Notes: generated by a model from the sequence alone, not told the origin. A DNA stretch of 64,000 nucleotides from Flavobacterium aquatile LMG 4008 = ATCC 11947 (GCF_000757385.1 NZ_JRHH01000004.1:372001-436000); one strand, 5' to 3'. Numbered from the stretch's first letter, positions 34,777-43,142 are shown. Numbers and translations are program-made.

Positions 34777-35178
34777 ATGAAGATTTTTTTTTTATTTTTC
34801 ACTTTATTTTGTTCAAGTTACTTTTATGCTCAAAGTGGTGTTGACCAAATAATAGCCGACTTAAATAACAATTTAAGAATGTATAATGCTAATCCACAAC
34901 TTACCAAAGTTTTCATTAATAGAAATGAAAATATTTTAGATATTCTCAATTATCAAATACCATTAGAAGATGTGAAAGTATACTATGAAGTTGACGAAAG
35001 AATCTTTAATGGTGTAAAAATTGTTGGTAATGTGTCATTTAAATGCGAAGATAGTTGTATAAAAGAAAATGACTATGATTTTATTAAGGGCGTTGCATTC
35101 GCATTCAAATCTAAAGATGGAGCATATAAGTTTATAGATTTAATATACAAACTGAAAAAATTACTATTAATAGAGTGA
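34777..35178 (+). CDS. Secreted hypothetical protein, 133 aa
   Basis: A signal peptide (to YFYAQ) is followed by about 110 residues including CEDSCIKENDYDF, so one disulfide is possible, and a C-terminal KLKKLLLIE. I recognise no family. The spacer before it ends CAAGTTAACAGCAAGC, like other accessory spacers here. Confidence 0.5.
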   Translation: MKIFFLFFTLFCSSYFYAQSGVDQIIADLNNNLRMYNANPQLTKVFINRNENILDILNYQIPLEDVKVYYEVDERIFNGVKIVGNVSFKCEDSCIKENDYDFIKGVAFAFKSKDGAYKFIDLIYKLKKLLLIE

Positions 35179-35229
35179 GCAAACCAAATAGTGAAGATTT
35201 GATATTCGTTCTAACAAACTAAACCAATA

Positions 35230-35282
35230 AAAAAATCCGCCCAAATCCGCGTTGCTATTCATCCGTTTCATCCGCGTTCCAA
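35230..35282. repeat. Dispersed CCGCG repeat, reverse orientation
   Basis: AAATCCGCGTTGC and CATCCGTTTCATCCGCGTTCC are the reverse complement of the GGACGCGGATGAAACGGAT family. It is followed by AACAATCC repeats to about 35305. Confidence 0.65.
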
Positions 35283-35360
35283 AAAATCCAACAATCCAAC
35301 AATCCAATAATCCCAACAACAATTGTTAACAACTTCCACTCCTCCAAACTAAAAAATTCT

Positions 35361-35368
35361 TACATTTG
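35361..35368 (+). promoter_or_regulatory. -7 element of 2OG oxygenase gene
   Basis: TACATTTG matches TAnnTTTG 57 bases before the start at 35425. No good -33 element is seen at the usual spacing. Confidence 0.45.
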
Positions 35369-35424
35369 TAGTTATAACGGAGTTTACTCCTAAAGTAAGT
35401 TATTAACAAAAAAGTTTTAGTACA

Positions 35425-36375
35425 ATGCAAAACATTCCTAGTGTTGACTTGCGTGATTTCCTGTCGGATGATCCGACACGTAAACAAAAATTTGTAAATG
35501 AAATCGGAAAAGCTTTCGAAGATATTGGCTTCGTGGCGCTAAAAGGTCATTTTTTGGATGACAAATTGGTGGATGAATTGTATGGAGAAATTAGGAATTT
35601 CTTCGCACTTCCTTTAGAAACAAAATACAGCTATGAGATTCCAGGCATTGGAGGTCAGCGTGGTTATGTTTCTTTTGGAAAAGAACATGCAAAAGGTCGC
35701 AAAGAAGGCGATTTGAAAGAGTTTTGGCACTTTGGTCAGTATGTAGACAAAGATTCCAAATACGCTTCAGAATATCCTGATAACGTAGAAGTAAAAGAAT
35801 TACCTCGTTTTAACGAAGTAGGAAAAGAAGCCTATCAAATGCTTGAAAAAACAGGTATTTATGTGTTGCGTGCTTTGGCATTGCACTTGGGCTTAGACGA
35901 ATTTTATTTTGATAATTACGGTAAAGAAGGAAACTCAATCTTGAGACCAATTCATTATCCGCCAATAACTTCAGAACCTGAGAATGCTATTCGTGCTGCT
36001 GCTCACGGTGATATTAATTTGATTACACTTTTAATGGGTGCGCAAGGTCGCGGTTTGCAAGTTCAAAACCACGATGGCGAATGGATTGACGCTATTGCAG
36101 AACCAGACGAATTGGTGATTAATGTGGGCGATATGTTGTCGCGTCACACGAATAATAAATTAAAATCTACGATACATCAAGTGGTGAATCCGCCAAGAGA
36201 ACTTTGGGGAACATCGCGTTATTCTATTCCGTTTTTCATGCATCCGGTAAGCGATATGCGTCTGGACGTTTTAGAGAATTGTATTGATGAAAATAATCCA
36301 AAATTATACGATGATATTTCGGCAGGTGAATTCTTGTATGAACGATTGGTTGATTTGGGATTGATTAAGAAGTAA
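35425..36375 (+). CDS. Isopenicillin N synthase family 2OG-Fe(II) oxygenase
   Basis: The non-haem iron triad is visible: HGDI (HxD) and the distal His in STIHQVV, with the 2-oxoglutarate-binding RYSIPFF. The N-terminal domain (IPSVDLRDFLSDDP and FFALPLETKYSYE) is the DIOX_N region of this family. At 316 residues it is full length. Such enzymes couple oxidation of a small substrate to 2-oxoglutarate decarboxylation. The gene stands alone, so the substrate is unknown. Confidence 0.88.
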   Translation: MQNIPSVDLRDFLSDDPTRKQKFVNEIGKAFEDIGFVALKGHFLDDKLVDELYGEIRNFFALPLETKYSYEIPGIGGQRGYVSFGKEHAKGRKEGDLKEFWHFGQYVDKDSKYASEYPDNVEVKELPRFNEVGKEAYQMLEKTGIYVLRALALHLGLDEFYFDNYGKEGNSILRPIHYPPITSEPENAIRAAAHGDINLITLLMGAQGRGLQVQNHDGEWIDAIAEPDELVINVGDMLSRHTNNKLKSTIHQVVNPPRELWGTSRYSIPFFMHPVSDMRLDVLENCIDENNPKLYDDISAGEFLYERLVDLGLIKK

Positions 36376-36435
36376 TTGATTTTATAATTCAATAGAAAAG
36401 ACATTGGGTTATGCTTGATGTCTTTTTTGGTTTTT

Positions 36436-36990
36436 TTGGACGCGGATAAAACGGATTTACTTCGTAAAGCGCGGATAAAAACTAATTTTTTATATAACAA
36501 TGTAGAGTAATAAATTATTGGACGCGGATGAAACGGATTTACTTCGTAAAGCGCGGATAAAAACTGATTTTTTACATAACTACTTAAGGGTAATAAATTA
36601 TTGGACGCGGATAATGCGGATTTACTTCGTAAAGCGCGGATAAAAACTGATTTTTTATATAACAATGTAGAGTAATAAATTATTGGACGCGGATGACGCG
36701 GATTTACTTCGTAAAGCGCGGATAAAAACTGATTTTTTACATAACTACTTAAGGGTAATAAATTATTGGACGCGGATAAAACGGATTTACTTCGTAAAAG
36801 CGCAGATAAAAACTGATTTTTTACATAACTACTTAAGGGTAATAAATTATTGGACGCGGATAAAACGGATTTACTACGTAAAGCGCGGATAAAAACTGAT
36901 TTTTTACATAACTACTTAAGGGTAATAAATTATTGGACGCGGATGACGCGGATTTACTTCGTAAAGCGCGGATAAAAACTGATTTTTTTG
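36436..36990. repeat. Seven-unit tandem array, 82-84 bp period
   Basis: Units begin TTGGACGCGGAT at 36436, 36518, 36601, 36683, 36766, 36850 and 36933. Each continues GGATTTACTTCGTAAAGCGC, GGATAAAAACTGATTTTTTA and TAATAAATTA. Two alternating versions of the last third occur (ATAACAATGTAGAG versus ATAACTACTTAAGGG). Units are near identical over their full length, so this is not a CRISPR array. With the flanks, 36376-37018 holds no other gene. Confidence 0.85.
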
Positions 36991-37018
36991 AGAGTATTAA
37001 CATTTTAATAAACGCCAC

Positions 37019-37417
37019 ATGGAATTATTGCACAAGGATTTAACTGATATTATTTTAAAAACATTTTATGAAGTTTATAATGAACTTGGCCATGGTTTTT
37101 TAGAAAATGTCTATCAGAATGCATTACTGATTGAATTGAGAAACAAAGGATTAAATGTTGTTCCTCAAAAAAGAATTAAAGTTTATTACAAAGGCGATGA
37201 AGTTGGAGATTATTTTGCCGATTTAATCGTTGAAGAAAAAATTATATTAGAATTAAAAGCAGCTGATTACATAGTTGAACAATTTGAAAATCAGATTGTA
37301 AACTATTTAAGAGGAACTGATTGCGAAGTTGGCTTATTACTAAACTTCGGTAAAAAACCAGAATTCAGAAGAAAAATATTTGAAAATAAAAGAAAAATAA
37401 GAAAAAATAGGTTTTAA
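37019..37417 (+). CDS. GxxExxY family protein
   Basis: The naming motif is present as GHGFLENVYQNAL. The 132-residue protein also has FADLIVEEKIILELKAAD, which fits a PD-(D/E)XK-like nuclease fold (D, then ExK). The family is widespread in Bacteroidota, usually as isolated genes, and its role is not established. Here it sits between a tandem array on the left and two large imperfect repeats on the right. Its first codon is only about 30 bases from the last array unit. Confidence 0.85.
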   Translation: MELLHKDLTDIILKTFYEVYNELGHGFLENVYQNALLIELRNKGLNVVPQKRIKVYYKGDEVGDYFADLIVEEKIILELKAADYIVEQFENQIVNYLRGTDCEVGLLLNFGKKPEFRRKIFENKRKIRKNRF

Positions 37418-37440
37418 AAAGCATTTCGATTTATCGAATG

Positions 37441-37930
37441 CGTTTAAATGAACAGAACGCGGATGAAACAGATTTACTTTGTAAAGCGCAGATAAAAGCA
37501 GATAAAAATAGTAATACATAATAAAAAATCCGTTTTTATCAGCGTTTCGATTTATCGAATCCGTTTAATCCGCGTCCAAAAAAAACACTGTGGTTCATTA
37601 AAAATTATATATTTGAAAATAACTATTAAAAAAATCAATTTTAATCAACGTCCAAAAAATACTGTGCTTCATTAAAAATTATATATTTGAAAATAACTAT
37701 TAAAAAAAACAATTTTAATTAGACTTTCAAATTTATCGAAGCGTTTTAAATGAATGGAACGCGGATGAAACAGATTTACTTTGTAAAACGAGGATAAAAG
37801 CAGATAAAAATAGTAATACATAATAAAAAATCCGTTTTTATCAGCGTTTCGATTTATCGAATCCGTTTAATCAGCGTCCAAAAAACGTCCAAAAAATACT
37901 GTGCTTCATTAAAAATTATATATTTGAAAA
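37441..37930. repeat. Two roughly 300-bp copies with internal inverted repeats
   Basis: Copies begin near 37450 and 37755. Each starts ACGCGGATGAAACAGATTT and contains GCAGATAAAAATAGTAATAC, AAAATCCGTTTTTATCAGCG and TCGATTTATCGAATCCG. Each ends with ACTGTGCTTCATTAAAAATT or a close variant and TATATTTGAAAATAACT. The first and last parts of each unit are roughly inverted (ACGCGGATGAA...TTAATCCGCGT), so it can fold into a long hairpin. No gene is seen in 37418-37975. Confidence 0.7.
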
Positions 37931-37975
37931 TAACTATTAAAAAAAAACAATTTTAATCAGCGTCCAAAAAAAAAT

Positions 37976-38308
37976 ATGGATTTACAAGACCAATTAAAAA
38001 ACCTGTTCCCAGACCACGTAGTTTCTAACGAACCAGAAGCTGTTGAGGAAAAAGACCACGAATTATATGTTCAAAAAGAACCTATGATTTGTAAATTTGA
38101 AAAACGAAAAGGAAAGCCTACCACGATTATCTCTGGTTATGAAGGTGAAGAGGAAGATTTCAAACTATTAGCCAAAGAATTAAAGAATAAACTGGCCGTT
38201 GGTGGTACTTTCAAAGACGGTGAAATCATTATTCAAGGCGATTACCGCGATAGGATTATGAAACTATTGCAGGAGAAAGGGTTTAAGACTAAGCGTGTTG
38301 GAGGTTGA
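37976..38308 (+). CDS. SUI1/eIF1-like translation factor (YciH type)
   Basis: The core KPTTIISGYEGEEEDFKLLAKELK, then KLAVGGTFKDGEIIIQGDYRD and the final LLQEKGFKTKRVGG, is diagnostic of bacterial SUI1-domain proteins. At 110 residues the length is normal. It resembles eukaryotic eIF1 and may influence start-codon selection, but the bacterial role is not well known. The gene follows a repeat block directly. Confidence 0.88.
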   Translation: MDLQDQLKNLFPDHVVSNEPEAVEEKDHELYVQKEPMICKFEKRKGKPTTIISGYEGEEEDFKLLAKELKNKLAVGGTFKDGEIIIQGDYRDRIMKLLQEKGFKTKRVGG

Positions 38309-38312
38309 AAAG

Positions 38313-38346
38313 AATTACGAATTACGAATTGAGAATTAATAATTTA
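38313..38346. repeat. Heptamer tandem repeat
   Basis: AATTACG twice, AATTGAG and AATTAAT follow without gaps. They are then followed by AGTTCGCTGTGCTCGGG and TTCGTTCCTCGCAATGAC, another repeat of dispersed type, directly before the phosphorylase start at 38413. Confidence 0.6.
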
Positions 38347-38412
38347 AAAAGAGGAGATTAGCTTACGCTCAGTTCGCTGTGCTCGGGTTTCTTCGTTCCT
38401 CGCAATGACAAA

Positions 38413-39279
38413 ATGATACAATCATCAGAATTAATATTAAATCCAGACGGAAGTGTGTATCACTTGAATCTGAAACCTGAAAATATAGCGCACGACATTA
38501 TTTTTGTGGGTGATCAAAATCGTGTAGAGAAAATTACTAAGAACTTCGATTTGATTGAGTTTTCGCAACAAAAACGTGAGTTTAAAACGCAAACCGGACT
38601 TTACAAAGGGAAAAGAATTACCGTAATGTCTACTGGTATTGGTCCGGATAATATAGATATTGTCATGAACGAATTGGATGCATTGGTGAATATCGATTTG
38701 GAAACCAGAATGCCCAAAGAAACATTGACTTCGTTGAATATCATTCGCATTGGAACTTCGGGTTCGTTGCAAGATGATATTCCGGTAGATAGCTTTGTGA
38801 TGTCTACATTCGGATTGGGATTGGACAACATGCTTCGCTCCTATTTGATTGATACCGTTTCTAATAGCGAAATGGAAGACGCCTTTATAAAACACACCAA
38901 TTGGGATTTACGAAAAGGAAAACCGTATGTTATTTCGTGTTCCGAAAAGCTTGAAAAAATCATCGAAAGCGATAAAATGCATAAAGGAATTACGGCAACG
39001 GCAGGAGGATTTTATGGTCCGCAAGGTCGTGTGTTGCGATTGAATATTCAGGACGAGGAATTGAATTCTAAAATGGATAATTTTGAATTTGAAGAAAACA
39101 GAATCACCAATCTCGAAATGGAAACTGGAGCAATTTATGGTTTAGGAAAACTACTTGGTCATGAGTGTTTATCATTAAATGCTATCATTGCCAATCGTGC
39201 AAGTGGTACTTTCAGTGAAGACCCATACAAAGCTGTTGATGAGTTGATTGCTTATACTTTGGATAAGTTGTCGAAGTAA
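38413..39279 (+). CDS. Nucleoside phosphorylase (uridine phosphorylase family)
   Basis: The product is a 288-residue PNP/UDP-type phosphorylase: IIFVGDQNRVEKI at the start, IRIGTSGSLQDDIPVDSFV for phosphate and ribose binding, and NLEMETGAIYGLGKLLG as the nucleoside-binding signature. It splits a nucleoside with phosphate into base and ribose-1-phosphate in salvage. Base specificity is not clear. It is preceded by tandem and dispersed repeats. Confidence 0.87.
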   Translation: MIQSSELILNPDGSVYHLNLKPENIAHDIIFVGDQNRVEKITKNFDLIEFSQQKREFKTQTGLYKGKRITVMSTGIGPDNIDIVMNELDALVNIDLETRMPKETLTSLNIIRIGTSGSLQDDIPVDSFVMSTFGLGLDNMLRSYLIDTVSNSEMEDAFIKHTNWDLRKGKPYVISCSEKLEKIIESDKMHKGITATAGGFYGPQGRVLRLNIQDEELNSKMDNFEFEENRITNLEMETGAIYGLGKLLGHECLSLNAIIANRASGTFSEDPYKAVDELIAYTLDKLSK

Positions 39280-39360
39280 GTATTAAGATTGGAGTATTAA
39301 GTATTACGATTGGAGTATTAAGTATTAAGTATTAAGTATTAAGTATTAAGTATTAAGACT
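39280..39360. repeat. Heptamer tandem repeat GTATTAA
   Basis: Many copies of GTATTAA, interrupted twice by ATTGGA, fill the space between the phosphorylase stop and the VOC gene start (39368). Confidence 0.75.
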
Positions 39361-39367
39361 GGGAATT

Positions 39368-39745
39368 ATGACTTTTAGATACGCGAGACATACCAACAAT
39401 TTAGAGCAATTGAAATCCTTTTATATTGAAATTTTAGGATTGGAATTGCTTGGTGGTTTTGAAAATCACGACGGTTATGATGGTGCTTTTATTGGAAAAC
39501 AGGATGAGAATTGGCATTTGGAATTCACGCAATCGGATGAAGTTGCTAAACATACTTTTGATGACGATGATCTTTTGGTTTTTTATCCGAATAGTAAATT
39601 GGAATTTGAATTGCTTAAAGAGAAATTAGAACACCATTCGGTTCAATTTGTGACTTCTAAAAATCCGTATTGGAATGAAAATGGGATTCAGTTTTTGGAT
39701 CCTGATGGGTTTGGGATTGTGATTTCGCATTTGAATTTGTCGTGA
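39368..39745 (+). CDS. VOC family protein (glyoxalase-like)
   Basis: The protein has 125 residues with the vicinal-oxygen-chelate pattern: RHTNNLEQLKSFYIEILGLELL at the start and GIQFLDPDGFGIVISHL at the end. Metal ligands are plausible (His near residue 8, Glu near the end of the strand in WHLEFTQ). Members range from glyoxalases to antibiotic-resistance proteins, so the function is open. It is flanked on both sides by 7-bp repeat arrays. Confidence 0.8.
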   Translation: MTFRYARHTNNLEQLKSFYIEILGLELLGGFENHDGYDGAFIGKQDENWHLEFTQSDEVAKHTFDDDDLLVFYPNSKLEFELLKEKLEHHSVQFVTSKNPYWNENGIQFLDPDGFGIVISHLNLS

Positions 39746-39830
39746 AATAGTGATTAGTGAATAGTGAATAGTGAATAGTGAATAGTGAATAGTGAATAGT
39801 GAATAGTGATTAGTGATTAGTGATTAGTAA
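39744..39830. repeat. Heptamer tandem repeat TAGTGAA/TAGTGAT
   Basis: About 11 copies of TAGTGAA or TAGTGAT run from the VOC stop to just before the GNAT start (39837). The period is exactly 7. Confidence 0.8.
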
Positions 39831-39836
39831 AAAAAT

Positions 39837-40367
39837 ATGAATTTAGTATTAGAAACAGAACGTCTTATTCTTCGTCCGTTAGAATTATCGGATGCTGAAG
39901 CTATGTTTGAGATGGATAACAATCCGGAAGTACATAAGTATTTATGGCAAACTCCAACACAAACAATAGATGAAACTATCAAAGTTATTGAGTATGTAAA
40001 CCGACAATATGCCGAAAACAACATTGGTCGATTTGCAACAATTGTAAAAGAGACTGGCGAATTTATTGGCTGGACAGGAATCAAATTTGTAAACGATCAC
40101 GTAGAAAACGGAAATACCAATTTCTTTGATTATGGCTATCGATTGAATGAAAAGTTCTGGAATAAAGGTTATGCAACAGAAGCTTCGGTAATGTGGTTGG
40201 ATTATGGTTTTAATAAGATGAACATTGATAAAATGAACGCTTATACACATGCTCAAAACGGCGCATCCAATCATGTTCTACAAAAAGTAGGAATGAAATT
40301 CATGGAAGATTATCCCGATAAAGACGGCGTGATTTGGAAATGGTGGAAAATGGAAGGTACGAAGTAA
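39837..40367 (+). CDS. GNAT family N-acetyltransferase (RimJ/RimL type)
   Basis: The N-terminal LVLETERLILRPLELSDAEAMFEM and the later YRLNEKFWNKGYATEASVMWLDYGF match RimJ/RimL-like GNAT acetyltransferases. NASNHVLQKVGM-like sequence near residue 145 also fits. It transfers acetyl from acetyl-CoA to an amino group of an unknown substrate. The length is 176 residues, as expected. Confidence 0.87.
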   Translation: MNLVLETERLILRPLELSDAEAMFEMDNNPEVHKYLWQTPTQTIDETIKVIEYVNRQYAENNIGRFATIVKETGEFIGWTGIKFVNDHVENGNTNFFDYGYRLNEKFWNKGYATEASVMWLDYGFNKMNIDKMNAYTHAQNGASNHVLQKVGMKFMEDYPDKDGVIWKWWKMEGTK

Positions 40368-40440
40368 GAGATACGAAATACGAGGTAATAGGTACGAAGT
40401 ATAAAATATGAAGTAAAAAGTGTGAAGCAAAATCTTACTA
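40368..40440. repeat. Degenerate heptamer-like repeats
   Basis: GAAGTAAGAGATACGAAATACG and related words run for about 70 bases before the THI5-like gene. They are less regular than the arrays at 39280 and 39744. Confidence 0.4.
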
Positions 40441-40469
40441 CTTAATACTCCAATCTTAATACAAAAAAA

Positions 40470-41321
40470 ATGAAGCATATAAAAATCGCTGGTGTTCCCG
40501 AACATTTTAATTTACCTTGGCATTTGAGTATCGATAATGGCGAATTTGAGGCCGTTGGAATCGACTTGCAATGGACTGATGTGCCAGAAGGAACTGGAAA
40601 AATGTGTCAGATGCTTCGTGATAGCGAAACGGATATTGCTGTGATTTTATCTGAAGGAATTGTGAAAGATATCGTGGGTGGAAATCCATGTAAGATTGTG
40701 CAGGTATATGTTGAAAGTCCGCTAGTTTGGGGAATTCACGTGGATGCAAAATCTAAGTATCAAACGCTTTCTGATTTAGAAAACGGTAAAGTTGCTATTT
40801 CGCGTTTGGGTTCGGGTTCGCAATTGATGGCTTATGTAAATGCTAATAACCAAGGTTGGAATACAGACAATTTGAAATTTGAAATTGTAAATACCATTGA
40901 TGGCGCAGTCGAGAGTTTGGCAAATGGAACTTCCGATTATTTCATGTGGGAAAAATTCATGACCAAACCATTGGTAGACAAAGGCATTTTTAGAAAAGTA
41001 GCCGATTGTCCTACTCCATGGCCGTGTTTTGTGATTGCTGTTCGTGAAGAGGTATTGAAAAAACATCTAAACACGATTGCTCAAATTCTTGAAATCATTA
41101 ATATCAAAACCCAAAGTTTCAAAGAGATTGAAGGAATTGACTCCATTTTAGCAGAAAAATACCATCAAAAGATTGAAGATATCCAAGAATGGTTGTCTAT
41201 AACCGAATGGTCGCAAAGTGAATTATCTAATGAAATGTTAAACAAAATTCAAAATCAACTCTTTGACCTTAAAATTATTGATAAAAAAGGTACATTTGCT
41301 AAAATTGTAAAAGCCCTCTAG
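40470..41321 (+). CDS. Substrate-binding protein-like (SsuA/THI5/NMT1 fold), no signal peptide
   Basis: The product, 283 residues long, resembles periplasmic binding proteins for sulfonates or thiamine precursors: IKIAGVPEHFNLPWHLSIDNG, then MLRDSETDIAVILSEGIV and ISRLGSGSQLMAYVNA. The first residues are the mature-fold strand itself and no signal peptide or lipobox precedes them, so it is probably cytoplasmic. No ABC permease or ATPase gene is near. It may be a soluble ligand-binding or enzyme-like relative. Confidence 0.8.
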   Translation: MKHIKIAGVPEHFNLPWHLSIDNGEFEAVGIDLQWTDVPEGTGKMCQMLRDSETDIAVILSEGIVKDIVGGNPCKIVQVYVESPLVWGIHVDAKSKYQTLSDLENGKVAISRLGSGSQLMAYVNANNQGWNTDNLKFEIVNTIDGAVESLANGTSDYFMWEKFMTKPLVDKGIFRKVADCPTPWPCFVIAVREEVLKKHLNTIAQILEIINIKTQSFKEIEGIDSILAEKYHQKIEDIQEWLSITEWSQSELSNEMLNKIQNQLFDLKIIDKKGTFAKIVKAL

Positions 41322-41341
41322 CTTCGCGGTTTTGTAACTTT

Positions 41342-42277
41342 ATGATACAAAAAGTAAAATTAACTTATGACCAAATAATGTCCAAATTCCAGGTGAATAA
41401 GCCTTGGGACACGATTATTATTTTTGTTTTAAATATTTTACTTACCATTCCAGTTTTTCTTATTGTACATCAAAACACCATCGATGTAAATTGGTTTTGG
41501 CACATTGATAGAATACTAATTTTCATCTTGATAGTCGTAGTTATTCAGCTCGTTTTAAGAGCAATGCGAAAAATAATATTGATTTCTATCTTCCTTTATT
41601 TAGTTACATTGTTTGTTGGAACCGTTTTTGGTGGTTACGGCTTTAAAAGCGTTTTTGAAGACTATGAATACATGTTGTATTTTATGTCTGACAATCCGAA
41701 TCCGCAGGATATTATTATTTCTAAAATGCTTCCTTTTCCCAATAAATCCAAGGTTTTGGACGCCATCGAATATGATAATCCCAAGGTTCGAAGTTTTGCT
41801 ATTATGGCAACTACCAAACACTTCAGGAAAAGTAAAGACGATTTTAGAGAATATGCTACCATCATTCAATGTTTTGCCGTTTTCAAGGAAATCAACAGCC
41901 GTTGGAACTACGTTAGCGATCCCAAAAACAAAGATTACATTGCCACAGCGACCGAATCACTCGAATATTTATCAGGTGATTGCGACGACCATTCTATTTT
42001 AATGGCAGCTTGCGTAAGATCAATTGGTGGTACACCGCGTCTAATTCACACCGATGGTCATATTTATCCCGAGATTCTTATTGGTACCAAGAAAGATTTT
42101 GAAGCCGTAAATTACCTCATTAAGCAAGTATTATTCGTCAATGAAAGTAAAGATAAAGTCGTGAATTATCACATAGACGAACGCGGTCAAATATGGCTAA
42201 ACCTAGATTACACGGCGCATTATCCGGGTGGACCGTTTATGAGTGAAGAGATTTTGGGAGCATTGACTTTGAATTAG
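41342..42277 (+). CDS. Membrane protein with transglutaminase-like domain
   Basis: The N-terminal 110 residues have about three membrane helices. The rest includes a transglutaminase-like core: SGDCDDHSILMAACVRSIGG with the catalytic Cys, then HTDGHIYPEI with His and LNLDYTAHYPGG. It starts 21 bases after the THI5-like gene, so the two may be co-transcribed. Such proteins often act as peptidases; the substrate is unknown. Confidence 0.8.
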   Translation: MIQKVKLTYDQIMSKFQVNKPWDTIIIFVLNILLTIPVFLIVHQNTIDVNWFWHIDRILIFILIVVVIQLVLRAMRKIILISIFLYLVTLFVGTVFGGYGFKSVFEDYEYMLYFMSDNPNPQDIIISKMLPFPNKSKVLDAIEYDNPKVRSFAIMATTKHFRKSKDDFREYATIIQCFAVFKEINSRWNYVSDPKNKDYIATATESLEYLSGDCDDHSILMAACVRSIGGTPRLIHTDGHIYPEILIGTKKDFEAVNYLIKQVLFVNESKDKVVNYHIDERGQIWLNLDYTAHYPGGPFMSEEILGALTLN

Positions 42278-42375
42278 GAGCGAATGGCTTGGTCTTTATT
42301 TGCCATCCTTATTCCTGCTGCCTTTCCAAAATCCCGATAAAAATCGGGAGTTTTTCCCTTGCATCAGGGCTAGTT
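42278..42375. repeat. Degenerate flavobacterial repeat with terminator-like hairpin
   Basis: The unit contains AGCGAATGGCTTGG, TTATTCCTGCTGCC and CATCAGGGCTAG and seems related to 15204-15290. Inside it, CCCGAT and ATCGGG pair around AAAA at 42333-42348 and are followed by a short T-run. Confidence 0.5.
42329..42356. terminator. Probable terminator between transglutaminase-like gene and ung
   Basis: A six-base stem (CCCGAT/ATCGGG) with AG then TTTTT lies between convergent genes. The stem is short, so strength is uncertain. Confidence 0.45.
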
Positions 42376-42396
42376 AGTAATTCATTTGAACTTCTG

Positions 42397-43077
42397 TTAC
42401 CAAGAAATACCACTTTTATCTTTTGAAATCAAGTACTCGTTTGTCAATTTAAAATGATTGTTTCCAAACCACTTTTTATGGGAATGGGCAAAAGATGGAT
42501 GTCCGCATTCTAAAACCAAATGTTTTTCGGCATCAATTTGGCTTCCTTTTTTGTGAGCAAAACTTCCCCAAAGTAAAAAAACTACGTGTTCTTTTTCGTC
42601 TGATATTTTTTTAATCACAGTATCCGTAAAAACGTTCCATTGCAAATGTTTGTGACTATTGGCTGCATCTTTTCTCACTGTTAATCCAGCATTTAAAAGT
42701 AAAATCCCTTGACTTGCCCATCGTTCTAAATTGCCAGAAGTTGGAGTAAAAATAGTATCAAATTCCGAGTTAATTTCGGCAAATATATTGCGTAGTGATG
42801 GTGGAATTTTCACACCATCGTTTACAGAAAAGCACAATCCATTGGCTTCGCCATCACCATGATACGGATCTTGACCAATAATTACGACTTTTACATCATC
42901 AAACGAACACTTTTCGAAAGCATTAAAAATCAAATCCTTCGGCGGAAAACAAGTGAAGTTCATGTATTCCTCATCCACTTGTTGCATCAGCTCAATGAAA
43001 TATGGTTTTTGAAATTCGGCTGCTAAATGATTTTGCCACGAAGGGTCGTTTATAAACATATCATAATTTTTTATCAA
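42397..43077 (-). CDS. ung: Uracil-DNA glycosylase
   Basis: Family 1 UDG motifs are intact: VVIIGQDPYHGDGEANGLCFSV (catalytic Asp and water-activating loop), LLLNAGLTVRKD, and HPSFAHSHKKWFG with the essential His. The length of 226 residues is normal. It removes uracil from DNA to start base-excision repair. The gene is divergent from mutS2, with 65 bases between the starts. Confidence 0.95.
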   Translation of the reverse strand: MIKNYDMFINDPSWQNHLAAEFQKPYFIELMQQVDEEYMNFTCFPPKDLIFNAFEKCSFDDVKVVIIGQDPYHGDGEANGLCFSVNDGVKIPPSLRNIFAEINSEFDTIFTPTSGNLERWASQGILLLNAGLTVRKDAANSHKHLQWNVFTDTVIKKISDEKEHVVFLLWGSFAHKKGSQIDAEKHLVLECGHPSFAHSHKKWFGNNHFKLTNEYLISKDKSGISW

Positions 43078-43092
43078 AAATATAAAAATCTA

Positions 43093-43124
43093 TTGCAATA
43101 TGGATTACATCCTTCGTAACTTTG
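43093..43124 (+). promoter_or_regulatory. Promoter of mutS2
   Basis: TTG at 43093-43095 and TAACTTTG at 43117-43124, spaced 21 bases, match the Bacteroidota pattern 19 bases before the ATG at 43143. Confidence 0.6.
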
Positions 43125-43142
43125 AAACTCTAAACTCAACTA

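Noticed and set aside
36436..36990. CRISPR array
   Set aside because: Units are similar over their full length with no variable spacers, and no cas gene is present.
36219..37018. Several open frames on both strands
   Set aside because: They repeat the same residues because the 83-bp units keep a frame open; no gene features.
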